Position numbers and translations under genes: made by a program. The notes beneath the pieces were generated by a model. That model saw nothing but the letters and a program-made list of their open reading frames with translations. It was not told where the DNA came from and ran no database searches. Source: Labrenzia sp. 011 (GTDB taxonomy: Bacteria > Pseudomonadota > Alphaproteobacteria > Rhizobiales > Stappiaceae). Taken from it: a DNA stretch of 64,000 nt. Positions 45,422 through 54,606 of the stretch are shown here, piece by piece (the stretch's first letter is position 1; every line of letters begins with the position of its first letter). The stretch lies in NCBI RefSeq assembly GCF_003075075.1, contig NZ_QCYM01000023.1, positions 1 to 64,000 on the forward strand. Direction: 5' to 3'.

Positions 45422-46651
45422 ATGAACAGGGCAAGTGGAATGCGGGGCAAGATCGTGCATCGGCGCAGACGGGTTTTCTTGAAATCGGCGCTGGCAAGCG
45501 CCTGTGCGCTGCTGCTGGCCAGCTGCATGGGCTCGACACTCGGCTCGCTGCCGGGCGATCAGGTGCAGCCGGGCGCCCAGCCGCAGACCACCGGTGAGGT
45601 GATCGGCACAGGCAGCGTTCGCGTCGGCCTGCTGCTGCCTCTGTCCAGCAGCAACGGCAACGCCTCCATCGGAACGGTCTTCAAGAACGCCGCAACGCTG
45701 GCGCTGCAGAACTTCCCGAGCGCGGATGTCCAGCTGCTGGTGAAGGATACCAACGGCACGGCTGCAGGCGGCCGGGCCGCGGCCCAGGCGGCGATATCGG
45801 AAGGCGCGGAACTGATCCTCGGCCCGGTGTTCTCGCCGGCGGTCTCGGGCGCCGCTGCCGCGGCCCGGGCCACGGGCGTTCCCGTCATCGCCTTTTCGAC
45901 GGACACATCCGTCGCCTCCAGGGGTGTCTATCTGCTGAGCTTCCTGCCGGAAAGCGACGTCAAGCGCACGATCGGCTATGCCAACAGCCAGCAGAAGAGA
46001 TCCTATGCGGCGCTCATTCCGGAAGGCTCCTACGGCGCGGTGGTGGAAGCCGCGTTCCGCCAGGAAGTCGGCCAGGGAGGCGGCCGCATCGCCACCATCC
46101 AGCGCTACAAGCTGAACGGCACCGATACGTCCGATCTTGTCGCCAAGACACAGGCGCTGCAACCGGTGCTGAACAATATCGATGCGCTGTTCGTGCCGGC
46201 AGGCGGCGGCGTGCCGGGTCTTGTCGTGCAGACACTGGTCAGCCAGAACGCCAATCTCGGCCGCATCAAACTGCTTGGCTCGGGCCAGTGGGACTCCGCG
46301 CAGGAGAAAAACAACCCGGTGCTGGCCGGTTCCTGGTTCGCGGGCCCGGAAGACAAGGGTTTCCAGGCGTTCGCCAAGCGCTATCAGAGCATCTATGGAT
46401 CGGTACCGCCCCGCAATGCCAGCCTCGTCTACGACGGCGTGACGCTGGCCGCCGGCCTGATCCGCTCCGCCGGGCCGCAGCGCTTCCAGCAGAGTATCCT
46501 GACCAACCACGACGGCTTCATCGGCATTGACGGCCTGTTCCGCTTCCAGTCCAATGGCCTCAACCAGCGCGGTCTGGCCGTCTACCAGGTCACCGGCAAG
46601 GGCACGCAGGTGATTTCCCCGGCACCGAGGGATTTCCGGTCCGGGTTCTGA
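45422..46651 (+). CDS. LpoA-like penicillin-binding-protein activator lipoprotein
   Basis: 409 aa. Twin-Arg-rich N-terminus then lipobox LLASC (Cys about 34). The body is a periplasmic-binding-protein type I fold (VRVGLLLPLSSSNGNASIGTVFKNAATLAL, GPVFSPAVSGAAAAARATGVPVIAFSTD). Next to rsmI/yraN this corresponds to E. coli LpoA (YraM), an outer-membrane activator of PBP1a, though it lacks the LpoA N-terminal TPR domain, so activator function is inferred. Confidence 0.85.
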   Translation: MNRASGMRGKIVHRRRRVFLKSALASACALLLASCMGSTLGSLPGDQVQPGAQPQTTGEVIGTGSVRVGLLLPLSSSNGNASIGTVFKNAATLALQNFPSADVQLLVKDTNGTAAGGRAAAQAAISEGAELILGPVFSPAVSGAAAAARATGVPVIAFSTDTSVASRGVYLLSFLPESDVKRTIGYANSQQKRSYAALIPEGSYGAVVEAAFRQEVGQGGGRIATIQRYKLNGTDTSDLVAKTQALQPVLNNIDALFVPAGGGVPGLVVQTLVSQNANLGRIKLLGSGQWDSAQEKNNPVLAGSWFAGPEDKGFQAFAKRYQSIYGSVPPRNASLVYDGVTLAAGLIRSAGPQRFQQSILTNHDGFIGIDGLFRFQSNGLNQRGLAVYQVTGKGTQVISPAPRDFRSGF

Positions 46652-46685
46652 CTTTAATCGCCAGCGGCGGGAGTATGGGGTCGAG

Positions 46686-47921
46686 ATGCTGAGCGGCAAA
46701 CAGATCGTGCTGATCATCAGTGGCGGCATCGCTGCCTACAAGTCCCTCGACCTGATCCGGCGGCTGAAGGAACGCGGCGCGCGGGTGATCCCGGTCATGA
46801 CCGGGGGCGCGCAGGAGTTCATCACACCCCTGGCGGTCGGCGCGCTGTCCGCGGAGAAGGTTTTCACCGGTCTGTTCGACCGGGAGGCCGAGCATGACGT
46901 GGGCCATATCCGGCTGGCGCGGGACCACGACCTGATCCTGATCGCCCCCGCGACGGCGAACCTGATGGCCAAGATGGCCCATGGCATCGCCGACGACCTG
47001 GCGACGGCGATCCTGCTGGCGACCGACAAGCCCGTGCTGGCCGCACCGGCCATGAACCCGAAAATGTGGCAGAACCCGGCGACACAGCACAATCTGACGG
47101 TCCTGAAGGACCGCGGCATCCGCTTCTGCGGACCGGCCAGCGGCGAAATGGCTGAAAAGGGCGAGGCCGGTGTCGGCCGGATGAGCGAGCCGCTGGACAT
47201 TGTCGCGGCCGTGCAGACCATGATCCGGGGCAGGGATCTTCAGGCGGGGCGCCTGCCGCTTGCCGGAAGGCATGTGCTGATCACCTCCGGACCGACCCAT
47301 GAACCGATCGATCCGGTGCGCTACATCGCCAACCGGTCCTCCGGCAAGCAGGGGCATGCCCTTGCGGAGGCCGCTCGTGAAGCCGGCGCGCGGGTGACGC
47401 TGGTCTGCGGTCCGGTCAATCTGCCGGACCCGGCCGATGTTACGGTGATCCGCGTCGAAACGGCCGCCGAGATGCTGAAGGCTGTCGAGACCAGCCTGCC
47501 GGCGGATATCGCCATCATGGCCGCCGCCGTCGCCGACTGGCGCATGGCCAGTGAAGGCACCCAGAAGATCAAGAAGGATGGCAGCGGCAAACCGCCCGCG
47601 CTGGAACTGACCGAGAATCCGGACATCCTGGCCACCATCGGCCATCACCAAAGCCTGCGGCCGAAGCTGCTGATCGGCTTTGCCGCCGAAACCCGGGATC
47701 TGCTCACCAACGCCCTCGGCAAGCTGGAGCGCAAGAACGCCGACTGGATCGTCGCCAACGACGTCAGCCCGGCAACCGGCATCATGGGCGGGGACGCCAA
47801 CACCATCCATCTGGTCAGCCGCAGCGGCGTCGAGGACTGGCCGCAGATGTCGAAAACGGATGTCGCCCGGCAGATCGTTGCGCGGGCAGCGGATACTCTG
47901 AACGGAGCTGCGAAAACCTGA
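46686..47921 (+). CDS. coaBC: Bifunctional phosphopantothenoylcysteine decarboxylase/phosphopantothenate-cysteine ligase
   Basis: 411 aa. CoaC flavoprotein domain first (LIISGGIAAYKSLDLIRRLKERG, IAPATANLMAKMAHGIADDL, APAMNPKMWQNPATQHN). CoaB follows from about residue 190 (VLITSGPTHEPIDPVRYIANRSSGKQG, and the catalytic-loop IKKDGSGKPP). It makes 4'-phosphopantetheine for CoA. Just upstream the dioxygenase is divergent/convergent and unrelated. Confidence 0.96.
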   Translation: MLSGKQIVLIISGGIAAYKSLDLIRRLKERGARVIPVMTGGAQEFITPLAVGALSAEKVFTGLFDREAEHDVGHIRLARDHDLILIAPATANLMAKMAHGIADDLATAILLATDKPVLAAPAMNPKMWQNPATQHNLTVLKDRGIRFCGPASGEMAEKGEAGVGRMSEPLDIVAAVQTMIRGRDLQAGRLPLAGRHVLITSGPTHEPIDPVRYIANRSSGKQGHALAEAAREAGARVTLVCGPVNLPDPADVTVIRVETAAEMLKAVETSLPADIAIMAAAVADWRMASEGTQKIKKDGSGKPPALELTENPDILATIGHHQSLRPKLLIGFAAETRDLLTNALGKLERKNADWIVANDVSPATGIMGGDANTIHLVSRSGVEDWPQMSKTDVARQIVARAADTLNGAAKT

Positions 47922-48000
47922 CCATCCCTGCGCCCGGCGCCGGACAGGCGTCCGCATCAATCTTCAGTGCCGGGACAGGACCAATCGCAGGAGATGGCGG

Positions 48001-48798
48001 TCAGCTGCGCGGGGCGAAATCGTAATAGCTCATGCTGAGCGTGCCGTATTCGTAGCTCCGGTGCAAGAGCTGCGCTGTCGTCTCCGGCCCGCCCGCGCCG
48101 AAGGCGAAGAAAAGCGGCAGAAGATGGTCCTCGGTGGGATGATTGCGCCGGAAGTCCGGTGCCGAGCCGAGTTCACCGAACCAGTCGATCGAGCCCGATT
48201 GCAGGCCTTTATCGAGCCACCGGTCGAAGCCGGTCGTCCAGTCCGGCACGGCTGAGCCCTGGGGCCGGATTTCGCCAAGATTGTGGGTGGTGCTGCCCGA
48301 GCCGACGATCAGAACCCCCTTTTCCTTCAGGGGGGCAAGGATCCGGCCGAGCGCGAAAAGCGTCGCCGGCGTGCTGTCGTGCGGCAGGGACAGGGCGGTC
48401 ACGGGAATATCCGCATCCGGAAAGGCAAGGGAGAGGGGCACCCAGGCGCCATGGTCCAGCCCCCAGCGGCTGTCCATCTGGAAATCATGACCGCCGGCTT
48501 CAAGCAGATGCGCAACCGCGCCGACCTCGGCCTCTCCCGCCACGGCAGGATAGGAAATCTCGTAAAGGGGCGCCGGAAAGCCGCGGAAGTCATGATAGGT
48601 GCGCAGGGGACCCGGAGCGGACAGTTTCAGACCCTCCGTTTCCCAGTGCGGAGAGAGGATCAGGATCGATTCCGGCCGGGGCCGGCCGGCGGCAAAGGAT
48701 TTCAGAAAGCGGCTGGCCGCCGTGTCCTCCAGCGCCAGAGACGGTGCGCCATGAGCCAGGAAAACCGCGCCACCACCGGATTGATCGTCAGTCACCAT
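48001..48798 (-). CDS. LigB-type (DODA) extradiol aromatic ring-opening dioxygenase
   Basis: 265 aa. Metal/catalytic positions visible in VFLAHGAPSLAL, ILILSPHWETEG, WGLDHGAWVPL and GSGSTTHNLGEI, matching the YgiD/DODA subgroup. The natural substrate of bacterial members is usually a catechol such as DOPA. Convergent with coaBC. Confidence 0.9.
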   Translation of the reverse strand: MVTDDQSGGGAVFLAHGAPSLALEDTAASRFLKSFAAGRPRPESILILSPHWETEGLKLSAPGPLRTYHDFRGFPAPLYEISYPAVAGEAEVGAVAHLLEAGGHDFQMDSRWGLDHGAWVPLSLAFPDADIPVTALSLPHDSTPATLFALGRILAPLKEKGVLIVGSGSTTHNLGEIRPQGSAVPDWTTGFDRWLDKGLQSGSIDWFGELGSAPDFRRNHPTEDHLLPLFFAFGAGGPETTAQLLHRSYEYGTLSMSYYDFAPRS

Positions 48799-48968
48799 TT
48801 CACACCCTCGATCTCCATTTCTTCACACCAAAGATAGAGATCCGAGCGTTCACCGCTAGGCGTGGTTCCGGAAATTGCCTGTTCCGGAATATTGAACAAT
48901 CAGCCCGGGCAAGGGCGCTTCGTTCAGACTTTCGTACTGACCGGCGCCCCGCCCGGATTGTCGAGACG

Positions 48969-49550
48969 TTATTTGAAGCCCAGATTGATCAACTGGACGC
49001 GCCGGTTGACTGCCGCGTCGGGCTGGGACGGATCGCGCAGCTGCTCTTCACCGAGACCGACGGCGAACAGATACTGGGGCGGCACCATGAAGGTCGTCAC
49101 CAGTGCTTCGCGGACCGCCTGCGCACGCTTGATGGACAGGTCCAGATTGTACTGACGTGCTCCTTTCGCGTCGGTGTGGCCGACGATGACGAAAGTCTGT
49201 CCCTGCAGATACGGCGTATGAAGCGCATCGGCGATCACGCCGACGGTTTCATAGGATTCCGGACGGATACGGGCGGAATCGAAGTCGAACGTGATTTCGA
49301 CGTTGAACTGGCGCAGGCTTGCCAGCTTGTCCGCCAGGGGCAGATCGTGCGGCGAGTTGGCGCCGGGATATTTCTGAATGTTCTCGATCGCCGCCTTCTG
49401 CAATTCATCCGCAGACAGGTTCACTTCCTGCTGCGCGCCCTGAAGCGAGTTGATGATCTCATTGCGGTTCAACTCGGTCTGCGCGGCCAGGCCGGTGCAG
49501 GATACGGCAAGAATGGCGGCCGAAAGACCGGCCAGAAGATACGTTTTCAT
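48969..49550 (-). CDS. OmpA-family peptidoglycan-associated protein
   Basis: 193 aa from ATG 49550 with a signal peptide ending near VSCTGLAAQ. The C-terminal OmpA domain shows ITFDFDSARIRPES, VIVGHTDAKGARQYNLDLSIKRAQAVREAL and NRRVQLINLG, binding diaminopimelate in peptidoglycan. It is 22 bp downstream of the Cys-rich repeat gene, probably co-transcribed. Confidence 0.9.
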   Translation of the reverse strand: MKTYLLAGLSAAILAVSCTGLAAQTELNRNEIINSLQGAQQEVNLSADELQKAAIENIQKYPGANSPHDLPLADKLASLRQFNVEITFDFDSARIRPESYETVGVIADALHTPYLQGQTFVIVGHTDAKGARQYNLDLSIKRAQAVREALVTTFMVPPQYLFAVGLGEEQLRDPSQPDAAVNRRVQLINLGFK

Positions 49551-49572
49551 GGGAAATCTCCAAAACCCGGCG

Positions 49573-49989
49573 TTACCGGTACCCGGCCATATCAATGGCG
49601 GTGTTGCATTTCGCGCCGACCGAAGGCTTTGCCTTCAGCAGGCAGCGCAGAATGTGCCCGGCACCTTCCTTGACGCCCTTGCAATATTGCGCGATGTCCC
49701 GGCTGCAGATTTGCGGAACCGCCGCCTGGGCTGCGAGCCGTTCCGAAATCAACGAAATGACGACCTTCCGGTCGGCATTGCATTTCGCGGAGACTTTCGA
49801 CTGATTCTGTTCAAGGCACTGCGTAATGCCGTTGTTCGCGAGTGTGGCCGACTTGCAGTAGGTCTCGATGTCCTTGCCGCAGCTTGCGCCCAGCATCTTG
49901 ATGGCCTCGGCAAACCCTACGGTCTGCGCGACAGCCGGAGCGGTCACCAGCATCAAGCTGGCGGTGACCGCAAATATCAATTGTCTCAT
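49573..49989 (-). CDS. Exported cysteine-rich repeat (GLG1-like) protein
   Basis: 138 aa, signal peptide ending at APAVAQ. Two repeats of the C-x-D-I-x-x-Y-C ... C-L ... C pattern (CGKDIETYCKSATLANNGITQCL; CSRDIAQYCKGVKEGAGHILRCL), matching the Cys-rich GLG1 family. Function in bacteria unknown; disulfide-bonded periplasmic localisation is likely. Paired with the OmpA-family gene. Confidence 0.88.
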   Translation of the reverse strand: MRQLIFAVTASLMLVTAPAVAQTVGFAEAIKMLGASCGKDIETYCKSATLANNGITQCLEQNQSKVSAKCNADRKVVISLISERLAAQAAVPQICSRDIAQYCKGVKEGAGHILRCLLKAKPSVGAKCNTAIDMAGYR

Positions 49990-50162
49990 ATTGCTTGTCT
50001 CCCAATACGGCCCATGGCCCTGGCAATGAGCCGGAGTGTTTCAGGAGAACGTCGCGACATCAAGGGCCTTTGACGTTTCTCCTGTCTTCATGCCCGCTGC
50101 GTTCTTGACAGTCCGCGACGAATATCGTCACTCGAGCCGACCAGAACAGCCGGAACCTGAAG

Positions 50163-50612
50163 ATGACCATAACCCTCGACCTGAAGCGCCTCGACCATGG
50201 CAAGGATCTGCCGCTGCCCGCCTATCAGTCCGATCTGGCGGCGGGGCTTGACCTGCTGGCGGCCGTGGACGAACCTCTGGTGCTTGCACCGGGTGGGCGG
50301 GCGCTGGTTCCCACCGGTCTTGCGATGGCACTGCCGGCCGGCTTCGAGGCACAGGTGCGGCCGCGTTCGGGTCTTGCGGCCAAACACGGGGTCACCGTTC
50401 TGAACACCCCCGGGACGATCGACGCCGACTATCGCGGCGAGGTGAAGGTCATCCTGATCAATCTCGGCGAGACGTCTTTCGAGATCAGTCGCGGAGACCG
50501 GATCGCGCAGATGGTGATCGCTCCCGTTCTGCAGGCGCAAATCCGGGAGGCGGAAACCCTGCCGGATACGGCGCGCGGCGCCGGCGGTTTCGGCTCCACC
50601 GGCCGCAACTGA
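50163..50612 (+). CDS. dut: dUTP diphosphatase
   Basis: 149 aa trimeric dUTPase with its five motifs: [46 protein letters not shown] and the C-terminal [10 protein letters not shown]. Followed after 12 bp by a HAD phosphatase gene. Confidence 0.96.
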   Translation: MTITLDLKRLDHGKDLPLPAYQSDLAAGLDLLAAVDEPLVLAPGGRALVPTGLAMALPAGFEAQVRPRSGLAAKHGVTVLNTPGTIDADYRGEVKVILINLGETSFEISRGDRIAQMVIAPVLQAQIREAETLPDTARGAGGFGSTGRN

Positions 50613-50624
50613 CCCCTTACAGAG

Positions 50625-51290
50625 ATGAGCATGACCCCGAACCTTGTCATTTTCGATTGCGACGGCGTTCTCGTCGACACCGAACGCGCCGCAAACCGGA
50701 ACATGGCGGCCATCGTCACGGAACTCGGCTATCCGATGAGCGGGCCGGAATCCCAGCGACGGTTCATGGGACGGACGCTGGAGAATATCCAGGAAATGGT
50801 AGAGGAACTGACCGGCCGCAGTCTGCCGTCCGACTGGCCGGATCAGGTGCGCCTGCGCGACCTGAAGGCCTTCGAAGCCGGAGTGGACGCCATTGACGGT
50901 ATCGAGGCCGTTCTGGACGACCTGGACCGGCGGGCGGTGCCCTATTGTGTCGCGTCCTCGGGCAAATACCGGAAGATGCACACCACGCTGGGCAGTTCCG
51001 GCCTGTTGCCTCGGCTGAAGGACAGACTGTTCTCGGCGGAGGATTGTGAACACGGCAAACCCGCCCCGGACGTCTTTCTTCTGGCCGCCCGGACAATGGG
51101 CCATCGTCCGGAGACCTGCGTCGTCATCGAGGACAGTGTGCCGGGCGTCCTGGCGGCCGGGGCCGCCGGCATGCGCGCCTTCGCTTTCGTCGAGGATCCG
51201 GCCTGCGACCGGGAGGCGATGCGGGCAGCGGGCGCGACGCTTTTTACCGCCATGACGGAGTTGCCGGAACTGCTGTTTTCCAAAACATGA
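50625..51290 (+). CDS. HAD-superfamily phosphatase (beta-phosphoglucomutase/Gph-like)
   Basis: 221 aa. Motif I VIFDCDGVLVDTE, motif II CVASSGKYRK, motif III Lys in GKPAPDVFLLAA, and motif IV VVIEDSVPGVLAA. The alpha-helical cap is of the C1 type. Small sugar-phosphate substrates are usual; this one cannot be specified. Probably co-transcribed with dut. Confidence 0.9.
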   Translation: MSMTPNLVIFDCDGVLVDTERAANRNMAAIVTELGYPMSGPESQRRFMGRTLENIQEMVEELTGRSLPSDWPDQVRLRDLKAFEAGVDAIDGIEAVLDDLDRRAVPYCVASSGKYRKMHTTLGSSGLLPRLKDRLFSAEDCEHGKPAPDVFLLAARTMGHRPETCVVIEDSVPGVLAAGAAGMRAFAFVEDPACDREAMRAAGATLFTAMTELPELLFSKT

Positions 51291-51454
51291 GCCTTTTACG
51301 GAAAATGGTTTTACCGGCATGACCCCAAAGGCATTCTGCGCCCCTTAAAACTTGCCGCCCGCCGTATTATCTTAGCGCACCAAGCAGTCAGGATACGCGG
51401 GTTTCCGCTTTCCCGAGCTGTCATACAAGAGCAGGTTGCTCCAGGGAGATATCG

Positions 51455-52414
51455 ATGACCATCAAGACCAGCGGCCGCGGAAAGATCTATTCCTCCATCA
51501 CGGACACTATTGGCGACACGCCGCTGGTGAGACTGGACCGTCTCGCCGCGGCCCACGGCGTCAAGGGCAACCTGCTGGCCAAGCTTGAATTCTTCAATCC
51601 GATCTCGAGCGTCAAGGACCGGATCGGTGTTGCCATGATCGAGGCCATGGAAGCGGACGGCCGGATCGTGCCGGGCAAGACCACGCTGGTGGAGCCGACC
51701 TCGGGCAATACCGGTATCGCGCTCGCCTTCGTTGCCGCGGCCAAGGGCTACCGGCTGATCCTGGTGATGCCGGAGACCATGTCCGTCGAGCGGCGCAAGA
51801 TGTTCAAGATCATGGGCGCGGAACTGGAGCTGACCGAAGGCCCGAAGGGCATGAAGGGCGCGATCGCCCGTGCCGAGGAGCTGCTGGGCGAGATCGAGGG
51901 ATCGGTGATGCCGCAGCAGTTCGAGAATCCCGCCAATCCGGAAATCCACCGCACCACCACGGCGGAGGAAATCTGGAACGACACGGACGGCAAGGTGGAC
52001 GCGTTCGTGTCCGGCATCGGCACCGGCGGCACGATCACCGGGGTGTCCCAGGTGCTCAAGCAGCGCAATCCCGACCTGCATGTGGTTGCCGTCGAGCCTG
52101 CGGACAGCCCGATCCTGTCCGGCGGCCAGCCGGGTCCGCACAAGATCCAGGGCATCGGCGCGGGCTTCGTTCCCTCCGTGCTGGATACATCGGTCTACGA
52201 TGAAGTGCAGACCGTCGCCAATGAGGACGCCTTCGCCATGGCCCGCGAAATCGCCAGGACCGAGGGCGTGCCGGTCGGCATTTCCTCCGGTGCCGCCCTG
52301 ACCGCGGCCATCCGCGTCGGCAAGCGGGAGGACATGGCGGGCAAGAACATCGTCGTGATCATTCCGTCCTTCGCCGAACGCTATCTGTCCACGGCGCTGT
52401 TCGAAGGACTGTGA
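51455..52414 (+). CDS. cysK: Cysteine synthase A
   Basis: 319 aa PLP enzyme. PLP-lysine in [14 protein letters not shown], the substrate loop [16 protein letters not shown] and the phosphate loop [11 protein letters not shown]. Converts O-acetylserine and sulfide to cysteine. Own promoter expected in the 160-bp gap upstream. Confidence 0.96.
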   Translation: MTIKTSGRGKIYSSITDTIGDTPLVRLDRLAAAHGVKGNLLAKLEFFNPISSVKDRIGVAMIEAMEADGRIVPGKTTLVEPTSGNTGIALAFVAAAKGYRLILVMPETMSVERRKMFKIMGAELELTEGPKGMKGAIARAEELLGEIEGSVMPQQFENPANPEIHRTTTAEEIWNDTDGKVDAFVSGIGTGGTITGVSQVLKQRNPDLHVVAVEPADSPILSGGQPGPHKIQGIGAGFVPSVLDTSVYDEVQTVANEDAFAMAREIARTEGVPVGISSGAALTAAIRVGKREDMAGKNIVVIIPSFAERYLSTALFEGL

Positions 52415-52447
52415 TCCGCGGGCCACTGCAGATCCGGTGAGCGCCGG

Positions 52448-53419
52448 TTATCCTCGCCGGTGGTGCAGAACCCTGCCGATGGTGTTCATCAGAAGCTGCG
52501 CGGCCAGGGTGCCGGTGGAGCCGGTCGGATCGTAGTCCGGGGCGACCTCCACCAGATCGATGCCGACGATGGACCCGCGCCTGGCGAGTCCGTCGATCAG
52601 TTCCAGCACCTCGTAATACAGGAACCCGCCATGGCTGGGCGTTCCCGTGCCCGGGGCGATGGAGGGATCGAAGGCGTCGATGTCGATGGTCAGATAGTAG
52701 CGCGCGCCCTCCGGGATACGCGCCAGCATGCCGTCAATCCCGAGCCTGCGCACATGGCGCACGGACTGGATGTCCGACCCCATGCGGCGGGCATCCTCGT
52801 AGCCATCGCGCGCCGTTGACGAGACATTGCGGATGCCTATCTGGGAAAGACCCGTCACATAGGGTTTTTCCGCCGCCCGGCGCATGGGGTTGCCGTGGCC
52901 GTAGCGCACGCCGTGGCGTTCGTCGACAAAATCCAGATGCGCATCGATCTGCACCACATGGATCGGTTCCTGGCCGTCGAAGGCGTTGATGCAGGGAATG
53001 TTCACCGAGTGATCGCCCCCGAGCACCACGGGCAGGGCGCCCGCCTGCAGGATCCTGCGTACGCCGAACTCGATCCGTCTGTGGCTTTCGACCGTATCGG
53101 TGTGGACGATATCCGCATCGCCGATATCGACGATGCGCGTCGTTTCCGCCGGCAGATAGGTGATGTCGTCCTCGAAGTCATAAGCGCCGGCATGGCCGAA
53201 GGAAAAGAGGGTCGAGGACTCCCTGATGGCCCTTGGGCCCATGCGGGCGCCCGAACGCCACTGGGTACCCATGTCGAAAGGCGCGCCCATCACGGCGACA
53301 TCCGCGTCGATGGCCTCCCAATCCGACTGATAGGGATATTTTCCGAACGTGCAGATCCCGACAAAGGGCAGGTTCAGCCGCCCGCCTTCGTAGCCGTGAG
53401 TTTCTCCATCCGATGCCAT
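52448..53419 (-). CDS. Ureohydrolase (agmatinase/guanidinobutyrase-type)
   Basis: 323 aa from ATG 53419 (AGGAGCGAG upstream). Manganese-binding motifs LGGDHSVNIP, VVQIDAHLDFVDE and TIDIDAFDPSIAPG are complete. The N-terminal GAPFDMGTQWRSGARMGPRAIRESS is of agmatinase style, but homologues also act on guanidinobutyrate or other guanidino acids. Convergent with cysK. Confidence 0.9.
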   Translation of the reverse strand: MASDGETHGYEGGRLNLPFVGICTFGKYPYQSDWEAIDADVAVMGAPFDMGTQWRSGARMGPRAIRESSTLFSFGHAGAYDFEDDITYLPAETTRIVDIGDADIVHTDTVESHRRIEFGVRRILQAGALPVVLGGDHSVNIPCINAFDGQEPIHVVQIDAHLDFVDERHGVRYGHGNPMRRAAEKPYVTGLSQIGIRNVSSTARDGYEDARRMGSDIQSVRHVRRLGIDGMLARIPEGARYYLTIDIDAFDPSIAPGTGTPSHGGFLYYEVLELIDGLARRGSIVGIDLVEVAPDYDPTGSTGTLAAQLLMNTIGRVLHHRRG

Positions 53420-53521
53420 GCCGCACTCGCTCCTGACGTGAACCAATACGTCACTAGAACACCGATTCGGCGCTCGTGAAAGCCTGCTGCCTTCAGTGCC
53501 CTTCCCAGGGGAACAAACCGG

Positions 53522-53551
53522 TTGACCAACATACCAACTGGTTGGTATGTG
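53522..53551 (+). promoter_or_regulatory. Promoter with overlapping palindromic operator (TetR-type) upstream of the VOC gene
   Basis: ACATACCAAC and GTTGGTATGT (53529-53538 and 53541-53550) form a perfect 10-bp-arm palindrome with a 2-bp spacer. A -35-like TTGACC (53522-53527) and a -10-like TATGTG (53546-53551) flank it with 18-bp spacing, so bound repressor would block the promoter. The likely regulator is not in the window. Confidence 0.6.
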
Positions 53552-53630
53552 TCTGGCGTCAGGGCGGCGCGGAAACATCTCCTCAGGTCGCATTGACCTG
53601 AAAACAGACGCAGATTTCTGGAGGAAAATA

Positions 53631-54053
53631 ATGGAACCGACGATCTATCTGTTCTTCAACGGCACCTGTCTTGAAGCCATGACCCACTACGCAGAGGTGC
53701 TCGGCGGCACGATCGGCTACGTCTTCCGCAATGGAGACGCCCCCGACGACGGCAGCCGGATGCCCGGCGGCGCCGACATGATCATGAACATGAGCGTCAC
53801 CCTGGGTGGGGCGACCGTCATGGCGTCCGACAATTGCGAAGACATGTACAGCGTGCCGCAGGGGTTCCGGGTGTCGATCTCCCCGTCCTCACGTGAAGAT
53901 TTCGGCCACGTGTACGACGCACTCGCCAGGGATGCGCGGTCCGTCGAGATGCCGCCGGACGAAACCTTCTGGGCGGAGCGCTTCGCCATGTTCACCGATC
54001 GCTACGGCACCCCCTGGATGCTGAATTATACAGGCAACAAGGCGCCGGCCTGA
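53631..54053 (+). CDS. VOC-family protein (PhnB-like)
   Basis: 140 aa from ATG 53631 with strong GGAGGAAAATA. VOC fold hints: LFFNGTCLEAMTHYAEVLGGTIGYVF, a central GGADMIMNMSVTLGGATVMASD and the C-terminal FAMFTDRYGTPWMLNY. PhnB-like members have unclear function; some confer resistance to electrophiles. Its tight palindromic operator suggests induced expression. Confidence 0.85.
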   Translation: MEPTIYLFFNGTCLEAMTHYAEVLGGTIGYVFRNGDAPDDGSRMPGGADMIMNMSVTLGGATVMASDNCEDMYSVPQGFRVSISPSSREDFGHVYDALARDARSVEMPPDETFWAERFAMFTDRYGTPWMLNYTGNKAPA

Positions 54054-54231
54054 CGACCTGCGAACAGCCGCGCCGGTCACCGCGGCGCGGCCGGGCACCC
54101 CAGTGTCGCGAATGGTCCCCAGAGTATGTCGCGCTGAACTGAATTCAGAAAATCACCCGCATGTATTTGCGCTGCGAACGCTGCCCGGGGCGTCTTCCTG
54201 AAGCCAGGAATTGGCTCAAACGCGCCAGGCT

Positions 54232-54471
54232 CTAGCTCAGACCGGCGGCCTGCCTGAGCGCTGCGTTGATGCGCTCCTGCCAGCCGGGGCCGTCTTCCTG
54301 AAAATGCGCCAGAACGTCCCGATCGAGGCGCACGGAGACCGTTTCCTTGCCCACGGGGATCGCCGGGCGGGAGGCTTTGGGCGCCTCTTCGACCGGCTTC
54401 GTCGTTACCGACTTGAACAGGGACTCGGCCCTTTCGATGGCGCTGGTATGTCGGCGAGGCGGTTGAGCCAT
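54232..54471 (-). CDS. BrnA-like (DUF4415) antitoxin, orphan
   Basis: 79 aa from ATG 54471. The C-terminal RHH region VSVRLDRDVLAHFQEDGPGWQERINAALRQ matches BrnA antitoxins. No BrnT toxin frame is found on either side, so it is an orphan, perhaps a relic or a stand-alone regulator. Confidence 0.75.
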   Translation of the reverse strand: MAQPPRRHTSAIERAESLFKSVTTKPVEEAPKASRPAIPVGKETVSVRLDRDVLAHFQEDGPGWQERINAALRQAAGLS

Positions 54472-54606
54472 GGTCTGATTCCAATGTTTGAGGAGGTCGC
54501 GCACAGCATAACCTGAAAACCCGGGGTTACAGACTTTAATATGGTGCTCCCGGGGCGTGGTTCCCCTTGCCCTTGCCAGGGATGCCGGCTGGGCGGGCCG
54601 GACCCG

